Shown one piece after another: positions 1-10,500 of a DNA stretch of 64,000 bases. The position numbers and the translations under genes were made by a program. Origin of the DNA: Drechmeria coniospora (taxonomy: Eukaryota; Ascomycota; Sordariomycetes; Hypocreales; Ophiocordycipitaceae); contig NC_054389.1 in NCBI RefSeq assembly GCF_001625195.1, positions 8,242,520 to 8,306,519 on the forward strand, written 5' to 3'. The first letter of the stretch is position 1. Each line of letters begins with the position of its first letter. A model generated the notes under the pieces. It was given only the letters and a program-made list of their open reading frames with translations. It had not been told where the DNA came from and ran no database searches.

Positions 1-2645
1 TACAGGCTCTTGTCACATTCAGAAGTCGAAGTAACCGGGCGGTTACCAGGTTCCTGGAGGGCCGACATCAGAGACTCTCAGTTGCGCCTGCGCTACCGCG
101 AGCTCGCCACCACTCGACATCAGAAGCAGGTCGGTCAGAACTTGGCCGCCTTCTCCAAAAGTATGAGCTTGGCACAGTCGAAGAAATGCAGTCATGAACC
201 CCTGGTGCCTAGAGCTCCCCAGAGCCGTGATGGCACATCGAACAATGGCGGGCTGTTCGACTTGGGTTGGGGTGCCCCTAGCTTTCACTGTCCGTCCCAG
301 GGGCAGCAGCGCTGAAATCGAGACGATATTCCCGTCAAGGGGGATCGATCAGATCAGAATCCGCTCCGACAAACGACTGGTCGGTGCGCCAACGGCACTG
401 GCTCCATCGACGTTGGGCACGGGGTGACGTGTATCCCTGGGATTCGGAGCACGGTATCCCCGACTCCAGGTGTAGGGTGTGATAATCAGAAATACCGAAA
501 GCAACTGTCGGGTTTCAACAAGGCGGAACGGGATCTTGTCATGTTCGGATGGAGTGGTGCAGATCTGAAACGCGCCTCCCAATGTGAGAAGATAGCTCGG
601 TCCTGTCCGTTTGACGCCAATGCTCACATCGACGTTGCCGGTTCGATGGTGTTATGGCCCGGACCGCTTTGTGGCCGCCGAGCGTCGCCCGTGACGCGAC
701 ACTAGAGCGTGGTTGCGCGAAATCAAGCCGGGCGGCTGGCAAAGGTGGTTTATGACGAAAGGTTTGTGTGGCGCGCTACTCCAGGCTCCGTGATTGTTTC
801 GGTGCGGACAAACGGGACCTTCCAGTTTATACCTTGTCATGGTGGCTGGGCAGACACGTGTGAAGAGAGTAGGATGGAGAATCTTTGCCGTGCCTTTTGT
901 TCCTTCATCGACGTGGACAGCACCTGCAACAGCAGCTAGAGGGGTGTTATCGCCGTCCGTTGGTGCAAATGGGGGTCCCAAGCCAACCTGAGCTGCCCGC
1001 TAGCTGCAATTATTGGCAGTCGCGAGCCCGAGTGCTCGAACACGAGTCGCCGGCGATGTCGACGAGCGACAAGAGAGTTTCACATACTTGATAGAGTTGT
1101 CTCGGCATTCCGCTTCGAAACCAATGGTGCCGAAACGACGGATCTGGAAGACAGCATCCTTTGTCGTTGCCGGCCGAAAAAATGGCGGCGAGAGAGAGCC
1201 GAGGCGGTATCCATCATCGTCACAAGGATTGCCGAAGCGTCATGTCATTGGCAAATTATCAGGCTCGTCCAGAGGACCCCAGCCCCTTGTCCGTTTTCAT
1301 CTTGGAGCGAAGGCCGCTGGCTGGCATGTCTCAACCTCAGGGCGCGGGGCACGGAAGAGGCGCTCGTCATGACCAATCAAACACCACCCGCCTGGAGAAT
1401 GTTGCGCTCCGCGTCGTTGTGTCAAGCTCTCCACACACGTCCGAGGACGGAGTAATTTCGCCATACTCGTTTCGTAAAGTTGAAGCGATGGATCGTCATT
1501 TCGATTTTTTCCGGACGGCGGCTCCTCAAGCTGCCATCGTTCATTCGCCCGTCGTCAACGCCAACGCCATACCCCGAAGGCAGGCTGACAGACGAGATGA
1601 GCAGAGTCAACCCGCCGCTCCAGGAAGGAGCAGGTTGATTGATGTATGATGAACTTGCGGTCAGGACGGCACAGCCAGCCTGGCGGAGTACTCGTTGCTT
1701 TCGGGGGGCCCTTGACCGTTCGGCAGTGGCGATTTGCTTCGTGGCAAGCCGCTGTCTGGGGGGGGGGAGGGGCCCCGTCACTAGTTCCTGTCCCTACCAG
1801 GGTGCCGATTAATTAATAGTTCGTTGCTTCCATGATCCAACAGTTTTAGACGAGGGGGCTGGTGGATCATGGATGGGATGAAGCATGGGGCAGGGACGGC
1901 AAGGCAGCTTGGATATTAGTATTCGCACTTACGGAGCAGTGTAAGTAGCAGCGTAGGTGTGCTTGCAGCAATAATAGTAGGCGTGGTAAGGAATATTACT
2001 TGGTGTACGGAGTATTAGGAGTTGTTCGAACCTGGGCGAGGGCGGCAGAGGACGTATGATAAATTTAATGACGGGGGAAGGAGCTCCGCATGCAACCTCT
2101 CAGCCGGCCGCTCCTGCCTGCATGGTCCAATCCCGGCCCCGGCTCATCCTACCTCCCGTCTCCAGCCCCCAACTGTTGCTGGCCGTCCAGCGAGCGTTTG
2201 GACGCTGGAGTCCCTTGACACCACCTTGACACCACCTTGAACATCACCTTGAACATCACCTTGACGGAGTCGGTGCCGTCCGTCGTCATTATCCTCCCCC
2301 CCTGCCGCCTTTCCCTGCCGCCTTTCCTGCCGCCTTCTCCCCCTCTCCTCCTCCCCCCACCGCCTCCTGGTTTGGCTTTCCATATTTATCTTGTTGCTTC
2401 GTCCTCCCGCTTCGCATCTACCTGGTAGCTTTTCATCATAACTCTTCCTCCAGCTCTTTCTTGGGCCGGCGATAGTGTCCTTCTCGTTCTCCTGCTGAAA
2501 ATTACCCTCGGCTCGTGCTAACCTTGAACGGCGCGCACGCCCTACCGATACGCTTCAGGATGCTGAGCTTGACAGAATAAGTTGACCAACCCAGCCGTGG
2601 AGCAAGAAGCTCCGGTGGGCCTGGGATTGCGGAAACCAACTGCAA
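1..2645. other. Gene-poor left edge and leader of the first gene
   Basis: No open frame here resembles a known protein; the longest (1161-1649, + strand) has no recognisable domain and no convincing splice pattern. A short imperfect tandem repeat of TTGACACCACC / TTGAACATCACC units lies at 2215-2260. From about 2280 to 2480 the + strand becomes strongly pyrimidine-rich, which is usual for promoters and leaders of filamentous fungi and fits a start of transcription for the gene at 2646. Part of the stretch (1920-2020) has a few of the GTAC-type words that dominate later intergenic regions. Confidence 0.5.
2215..2260. repeat. Short tandem repeat of 11-12 nt units
   Basis: Two copies of TTGACACCACC (2215-2236) are followed by two copies of TTGAACATCACC (2237-2260), then a partial TTGACGG. 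It lies in the presumed promoter of the gene at 2646. Confidence 0.8.
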
Positions 2646-5586
2646 ATGGGCAACACGTCGTCCTCGCGGGCGCCGGCGCGCAAGTCTCACAAGCTCTCCA
2701 AGCCCAACCCTCTGCAAGATGATTCGCTTGCCGATTTCGACAGTCCCGCCGACTTCTCTACCTCCAACAGCTCTCGATACTGCAGCAGTTACCTAGCCGC
2801 CTCTCGAGCCCCGCCGACGGCCGATGCATGTTACTCCCAGGCACACGACATGGCGTCCGTCGACGGTACTGGCTGTCCAGCAGGTACATGGCCAACCCAG
2901 CCACGCCAGCTTTCCATGCCTGCTGGCTCGACGCAGCTGGGCCGCTCACCAAGCAGGGCGAGCTGGCAGCACACCGGCATGGCAGGAGGCGAAACCAGGG
3001 ACAGCCAGCTTGGCAGGGCAAGCTCGATGGTCTATCTCAGACAAAGGGACACCCTTCAACCGCTCGCTCGCGCTCAGAGGTCTGTTTCCCCCGACAAGCG
3101 GCTCAGACTGACCACGCGGGCTAACATGGCTTGATAGCGTGACTGGCGGGGACACGGCAACCCGTCACTTGCGGCCAGGGCACCAGCTTCGGCCCCGAGA
3201 CAACACGTCGGACAGCAGGCGATGGATGGTGGAAGGCTCGGACCGCGTGCAGCGAACTCAATCTCGCATTTCGCTGGCCAATGTGGAAACGTGCAGGGGA
3301 AATGTCGATGTGTGCCGCTCGCTCGAGCTAGAAGAGCACTCGGCTTGTCGAATGACGCGAAACAACTCGGACGTGTCGCTGTGCATACCGCAGCGTCGGC
3401 GCTCTGTCATTCAAACGCCAGGTGTCGCCACGCGCACTGCTCGGCAAGACAACCGATCATTGAACAAGCCAGGGAACGAACGCCGTCACTCGATGCACCC
3501 CCCGCACGTCAACCACGCTATCCTCGTGACCGTGGCCAACCCGCGGCTATCGCTGCCTCCGCAAGGTCCCAATCCTGATCTTCAAGAGCGCGCCAGTACA
3601 CCCTGCGAGAGCGACTACCGGCAGCTTGGGGGGATGAGATTCGGAACGCTCAGAATCACAAATGGTCCGCCCACCCCAATCGGAGCGACGGACATGCCAC
3701 CGGAGAAGGAGTCACGAATGCCCCCTTCTACCGAACCCCTCACCTCGAGCTGTACCGGAGAAGAGTCGCCCCCGTCGCGAGGGTTAGCCGACGTCGGGTC
3801 CATGGACGGTGCGGCCATGGATGATGCCGCCGCAAGCACTCCACCCGAGCCGCAGGTCGACGGCTCGAGCCGTGCTGTGCATATCACGTCAGACTACTCC
3901 TTGATTCGGGATATCGAGGCTGCCGTTGAACAGTCGTGGCTACCTAGCCCCATTGATGAGCACCAAGTGATGGCGCCGGCAAGTCGTCCGACATGCGGTG
4001 ATGCGTCCGCCTTCTGCGCCGCAGATGATGGCGGATCCAACACGAGAGTCGTGACCGCCGAGCCGGATTATCTCTCACCGGAGATCTTGGTCGTCCGAGA
4101 GGACCCGAACGCCAAACCCGTCACAGCAACATCGAGACATGACAAACGAACCCCTTCCGTGAAGAGAAGCAACAGAGGCTTCGTCTCAACCTCTACGTCG
4201 TCTTCTACTAGCTCCAGCACCGCTGCATCAGCAGACAGTGGTTACGGCTCGAACTTTTCGCTTCGATCCATTCGCGCCGCACCCAACGAGAAATGGAAAC
4301 GACGGGGTACGGAGCAGCAGGTGGGCATTGGATTATCGCGCCAGTCGCCGAACAATGCACGCCACGTCGGAGACGGTGTGTCGGACGCTACATCCCGACG
4401 TTCTCTGATGCATACGCCATGGCATTCCATCCGTTGCCGCCTGTCCACCCGGGCGGGCAAGGGCCACGAGCACGCACCTCCATCAAGCTCGAAGTTAAAT
4501 CATCCAAGCTCCCGAACTGCGCATATTCAAGCTGCTAGAAACGAAGATGAGGTGGAGCGCACAAACTCGGCTACCTCCAACGGCGCCCTGAACAGAGAAC
4601 GTAATCGGCTGGGCAACTCCGCGAGGCAAAGCATTCCGGTGACTCGCACATCTCCATCTTGGCGAGAAGTTCAGGCTCTCGCAATCAACCCGTCTGATGC
4701 GGAAGCAAGAATTTCTAGACGCAACAGTATGCTTCCGACAGCATCCAAGTGCATCGCTTCCCGAGCAGATTCGATCCCGGAGACGTCGAGGCGGCGGATG
4801 AGCGTGCAAAACATGGACCATCTGGTGGCCAGCAAGCACCGATCCGTTGAAGCAGGAGTGCCGCATATTGCAGCATGTGCCCAGGGCTGGCAGCTTGAGA
4901 CCCAGTCGAGGACTCGGCCAACCAGGCACGGCTCGGTCGGCTCGGAGTCGCGAACAAATGTGCAAGAAAAGGGATGCCACTCCGCATCGAAGACGACCAC
5001 CTCCCGTCATTCGAAACAATGGCTGGATGTCGCCGGAGCCGAGCAAGGTCGTCCGGCGTTGACAGCGCGACACACACGAGCAACGTTGCAAGATGACACC
5101 ATACGGGTTATGACTTGGGGGTCAGCCCCAGATCTGGCTGCCCCGAGAGCCTCGCCGCCGTCGCGCACGCCTCTCTCACAAGCTCTGCTTCTCAACAAAC
5201 CCCTTCCACCATTACGCATTCACCCTCGCGATGTGATGGGCTCCCCTTAGATAGAACCTCGGCAGTCGCAGCCGTTGGTTTCCAAGCAAGAATTGCGTTC
5301 GCTGTCGCAAAGCGGCAGCCTCAACAGCCTCGGCAACCCGTCGCGGGATGCGCGAGCTGGTTGCAATGGCCTGGGCTACTGCCTGACCTCGGCTAGCAAG
5401 CGGTCCCTCATGCGATATAGCTGCGTTGAACCTACCAGGCAGTCTCGTGTGGATGACACCGATTTCCAATCTCGAGATCAAAGTGGAAAGGCTTCGAGCC
5501 GCTGCGGTGACAGCGAGAGTCGACAGTATCGGGTTCTCCACAGCTACAACTCTCCCGCATATAGGAATGTCCCGGTCTGGGGTTGA
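2646..5586 (+). CDS. Disordered protein with N-terminal myristoylation motif; frame interrupted by TAG
   Basis: The protein starts MGNTSSSR, a classic N-myristoylation pattern (Gly2, Ser6), so membrane attachment is likely. The rest is Ser/Arg/Pro-rich and without folded domains; a stretch reading NSDVSLCIPQRRRSVIQTPG looks like a block conserved in filamentous-fungal homologues of unknown function (my recollection, not checked). Exon 1 is 2646-3079. The intron at 3080-3137 has donor GTCTGT, branch CTAAC and acceptor TAG, and its phase fits exactly. Exon 2 then runs to a TAG at 5248-5250 (848 residues). The same frame stays open for another 111 codons after this TAG and ends at TGA 5584-5586 with similar Ser/Arg-rich composition. 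Either the TAG is the end of a weak intron (a GTTATG donor at 5107 would be in phase), or the gene carries a nonsense change, or the last part is not translated. Function unknown. Confidence 0.65.
3080..3137 (+). other. Intron in the myristoylation-motif gene
   Basis: 58-nt intron: donor GTCTGT at 3080, branch CTAAC at 3121, acceptor TAG ending at 3137. Removing it joins the frame beginning at 2646 to the long frame beginning at 3139 through a completed AGC codon. Confidence 0.75.
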
Positions 5587-6295
5587 GTCACGTCTCCATC
5601 GCGCACTGGTTGACCTGGCTGGGCGGTTCATCGCCGCCGCGAGTTTCCTTTATCATGTTCTACTGCTCCTTCCACTTTCTCTTGATACCACTATTTCCAC
5701 CGATTAACTTCTATAACTTGTGCATAACCACCGCTGATGGCAGCGCATCAATCACTCTTGGTTCCTTTTGCGTTGGGCTAGTTTACATTTCTGCACAATC
5801 CTCTTCCATTTGTACAATGTTTCTTCTTTCTTACCGGGTGGAGGACAATATGAACCTCGGCGGCTGGCATGAGCAACGCCAGTTGATATAAGCAACGCCA
5901 GTTGATATAATACAGATGCATATCTCTGGATCCGTCACCGTCGGATCGGATGATGCCATGCATAACTCGCAATGAGCTCTGGTCGGCGAAATCAAGAAAG
6001 AATACACGTGGCTATATCGGCCGCAAGTAGAAACTGGTTCACTGGGAAGTGCCAGAAACGCTTGATACTCGACATGAGGAAATGGGGAACAAGGCTCTAA
6101 AATAGCAGCCACCATGGCTGCCGGGTAATTACAGCTAGTTGAGCAGAGAATATGTTCCTTGCACTTTATATGCGACTTGCATTTGAGTGGCCGAGAATGG
6201 TTTTAGTTCATTCGCTCATGGCAGCGCACGCGCAATCTACCTGTTCCAGGACCGATTTATAAGTCGCATTTCCTTGAAGCGGCAGCGAACCCCAT
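5587..6295. other. Intergenic, with 2 x 19-nt direct repeat
   Basis: No gene seen. AGCAACGCCAGTTGATATA occurs twice head to tail at 5873-5891 and 5892-5910. The two flanking genes converge here, so the stretch holds both 3' ends. Confidence 0.7.
5873..5910. repeat. 19-bp tandem duplication
   Basis: Two exact head-to-tail copies of AGCAACGCCAGTTGATATA, 3' of both flanking genes. Confidence 0.9.
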
Positions 6296-7582
6296 TTAAT
6301 AAAAGGCCTCCGACGCCGTCTGCCACGCCCATTTCCACGAAAGCTCTTTGACGCATTGGAGTTTCGCACTGGTCGCAAACGAGGCGTAGTTTGCCGGATT
6401 ATCCCTAGCATGCTCCATTGGCAACTTGATAATTTCATGGTGCTCAACCACCTTGCCTTTGGCCCTGCCTGTCAAGGAAACTGCATTTTTCAAGACAAAG
6501 TGAGCCCGACTTGGTTTGAAGCAGATCTTTGCAGTGTCGGTTAATCCCCCATATATGTACCCCCTTGGCTCGAAGAACGAGGGGCAGTATGCGATTTCTT
6601 TTCCGATAATGTATCCAAAGTCATTCCCGCAATAATCGGTCCGGCAGATGGCGCGATATCCCTTCTCCGAGGTGGTGACGTCGCATAGCTGCTGAGCCTC
6701 TTCAAAAACAGTCGAAATATGGTTCCGTACAAATGGGGACGAATTTTTGAAGTACATCTCAAGGCGGTCACTGTCGGAGCTTTGGGCCCCTGCACTCCCA
6801 GCGTTCGCCAGAGTCACGCAGTCATTGATGGCACGAGCGAGCATAGCATTCTGTTTAGGTGTGCAATGGGCGAAGCTGCTGACGGAGCGGGCTTCGTTTC
6901 TCGGTTCGTTGGCGTTGGCGGCTTTCGCTGCTAGCTCCCCGTCGATTTCGACTTCGATGCTGGGTGAATTGTAGGAAACCTGGCGAGAGATCGTCGACTG
7001 GCCTTCGAAGAAAAAGAAAACGCCATGGGCGTCAACAACGAATTTCCCCCCGCCGGAGAGGTTATACACCTTGGCCAAGTCAAAAATGACGTCAAACCTG
7101 CCGCCCGAAGCAATGTGCTGGAAAGAGTTTTCGTCGAGGGGGACGTCCGAGTTAACCGAGAGAGTCATGCCTTTGAACTCAACGCTCGTGCCTGACACGA
7201 ATGAATCGGTGTGTTAGCTACTGTGCGGATTGTGACTGCCGCGGTGTTGCTCGGCATGTGGGCTGCATGTGCGTCGCAGAGACTGCATAGCATGTCTACC
7301 TACGCATGACCGAGAGGAGATGAGAGGAGTGAAGAGGGAAAGAGACGCACCATCTGGGCGAGAGACCCAGGCCTTTCTGATTAGCCTGGAGTCGAAAATG
7401 GAGCCGGATTTGAGGATTTGGACGTCCGTCTTTCCATTGTTGGTCACGGTCGCCTTGAACTCTGTGTTGGTGCCCACCACCTTTTCAAGGTTGACGCTTA
7501 GCTCATGCTGATCCCCATGGACCTCGGCAGGGCTCGCACAAGCGAAGGAGGCGAGGAACAGGAGACTTCCGAAGAACCTCAT
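6296..7582 (-). CDS. Secreted M35 (deuterolysin)-like protein without HEXXH zinc motif
   Basis: Two exons: 7582-7351 and 7191-6296; the intron 7192-7350 has donor GTGCGT, branch GCTAAC and acceptor CAG, phase 1. The product is 375 residues, the usual size of a deuterolysin pre-pro-protein. A signal peptide (MRFFGSLLFLASFACA) precedes a propeptide-like region with the ...NSFQHI / SGGRFDVIFDLAKVYNLS pattern. The mature part keeps the M35 cysteine layout, the block IAYCPSFF and the late block NPANYASFA. In M35 enzymes the segment between these carries HEXXH plus a GTXXD aspartate. Here the equivalent position reads FVLKNAVSLTG, and the only later HE is followed by IIK, so neither zinc histidine pair nor the aspartate is present. 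By inference it is an inactive relative, perhaps a substrate trap, inhibitor or decaying copy. The start at 7582 is chosen because it gives the signal peptide directly. Confidence 0.8.
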
Positions 7583-10500
7583 GATGATTATGACCAGATG
7601 CAGAGCGACGGGACGTCGGGGCTTATGACGAATACACACAACACGGGACTCGCTGAACGAGGCGACATTGCCACGGTTATATACACCTAAGTACTTGCAC
7701 CATCTCACATAACGTTGACACATTCTTGACTCCAAATATATGCACAGTACTCACATATATATGGGGTCGCCTACCTATATGTGTACATGAATACTTGCGA
7801 ACCATCCGTTGGTAAACATACTTACGTACTTTGCGGGTAAGGGTACTCCGTACTCTGCGAGTTATTGCAAACAAGCAACTCCCTGTCGCAGATATCAAAA
7901 ACACATACAATACTCCTCACGAGGACATGTCCAGTGCATGCACATGCTGTACTTTGCAAGTACTTACTGTACATGTACTCAAAGTACTGAGTGCAAAACC
8001 TTTTCTGCACTTGCATGAATAAGTAAATACTTGTATACCGTGGATGTACTGTAGTTGTATTAACAATTACCGTACTTGTATCTACAGCATTCTTGCGGAG
8101 CACGAAGTATTGCGTGTAAGTACAAGCACTCCCTCCGTACAGCACGGGATACATGTACATGTATTATATTATATTATATTACAAACGCAAAATTGACCAA
8201 ACCTGGAGCCACACTGTACTTGAGTTCTTATCTTGTCGAGAGGCACGTGGAGCCGCACCAGCATCTTGGCGAGCAACGTACTGTAAGTAAGTATACATGT
8301 ACATGCATGCATATGTACAGTTCTTACACGTACATGAGAATGTAAGTGAATCCAATGACACCAGCAAGTCGTCGTAAGTAGTCCGTACAGAGTATTCTGT
8401 ACATGTGTTGCTGTACTGAAGTTCCAAGAATAGATGTAAATGTTACATACATATTACAAGATACTGTACTCCGTAACACTGTCCAAATACAGTACTTGCA
8501 TGTACTTGATGCAGAGTACCCACGCAAGTCATATTAAGTGCTCCGTACTTGTACTTGCCAAGTACGCCGGTGGCCAGCAAGGTTCTATCCCAAAAAGACC
8601 ATGCTAAGCGACCTTTGTAATACTTGCTTGCAAGTACAGTATTGCAATCTTTTATGGACTGTACTCTGTAAGTACATGTACATGTACACTTACAGCTAAG
8701 TACAGTAGTTGTACGGAGTACTGTAGAACAAAATAATGCCCCAGAGCACCCCTGACCGAGTTAGGTAATATGGTATTGATAATACATGTAAATACTGTAC
8801 AGTATGTACGGGGGACGGAGGACGGAGTCCTTCGTTCAAGAACATGCACACTCAAGTAAGTACAGTACAAGTTAGTACACCTGCTGTAAGTACAGTACAT
8901 GCAAGTAAGTAATTAGTCATAGAATCCCCATGATCACCGGGGGGGAATGACGGGAAGCGCGATAAAGCATGGCACTAGATTCTACTGTACTGTACTCCGT
9001 ACATGTGCCGTACACCTACTACAAGTGCAGGCAACAAGTACAAGTAAGTTCCCCCAACAAATGGTGGACGTGGTACTCTGTGCGCGAAACAAGCACGAGT
9101 AGCCAACCTCGTCGTGGTATAAATACTTATGTACTTACTGCCTGTACTCCGTATGCTTGTACTGTACGGAGTACATGTAAGTATCATCACTTACTCGTGC
9201 GCTTACAAGTACTTAGTCGTTGTACGTAACTGTGCAGGTCCACTTACCATAGTACAAGTATTACGGTACATCTGCGGAGTACACCCACTTGTAGTTGTAG
9301 GTGTAAGTAAGTACTTAAGAAAAGCCAAGTACTTGTTCTTGTAATGTAATTACCTGTACAAGTCCAAGTATGGTAGATAAACTCGCATGCATCCGTTCGT
9401 ATGCTACACTTGCTAGCACTCCCTTCCGTTCTGGAACATATTATGGTTGCATTGGAAGACATCGATTGGGTGTGTTCAAGTAGGTGCACTTTCTTACAGT
9501 GGACAATTTTTTTCTGTACCGTACTCCGCAGTTGTAACCTATACTACATCCATACATGTGCTGTTAGTTGACTCCGTACTGAGTACTTGTATACAGTACA
9601 GCACAGTACAGGACCAGGTACGGAGTACATGTACGGAGTACTCCTTCACATACGTAAACTGGACTGTAAGTAATACTTGCTTTACACCTAATTACTTACC
9701 TAGGTACCTAGTACAGTAAGTATTCCGGCGAGTAACAAGCACACCTACAAGTACTCGTACTCAAGCCTAAGCATAGGTAGCTAGTACGGATATTATAAGG
9801 TACTTAGGTATGCTGGTACGTTTATTGTAGATGTAGGCGTACATGTACATGTACAGTGGAGAACTGTTCTTGCACAGACGAGTTGACGTCACCTTCCTAT
9901 CAGTGCAAATAGGTGCAATCACTCGTATTTGCACTGGACAGCAATACTTGCATTTGTACTTTTACATGCACGGAGCAGACAAGTGGCACGATGTGAGGAT
10001 TCAGTACAAGGCAAGGCTCCTCCGCTCTGTGGGTGGGTGCATAAGTACTTAATATAGGATGGCTGTCTACTGTAGCTTTGTCGTCGGAGTTGTAATCCAA
10101 CTTTACGTATACTTGGAGTCGATCGGAGTAGACAGTAAGATCATTGACGACTCCGGTGAGTGCATGGACAATTTCCGAGTACACTTGCTAGGCACAATTT
10201 GTTTTCAGTGCACTACTTAGTTGTGCACGCTTGCACGAGTGAACCCTGACGTCATCGAGAAGCAGACTGGATTGCTTGCAGTTTACAGTGCAACTACATA
10301 ATTATTCTGGGCACGGGCTGTACTTGCATACGCTAGCATGCCATTTACAAGTTCGTATTGTACTTACTTCCACATTCATTCGATACGTTCCTAGTCGTAG
10401 CATCTCTGCTTGATCGAGAGAGCATTTCTTGCCTTTTGCGGGGATATTGTGGACATGGTACTCCAACCCGATACGGGGACATGTCCTGCATGTACTTGCT

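Noticed and set aside
1161..1649. 162-residue frame on the + strand
   Set aside because: No recognisable motif, no leader signature and overlapping frames of similar length; not reported as a gene.
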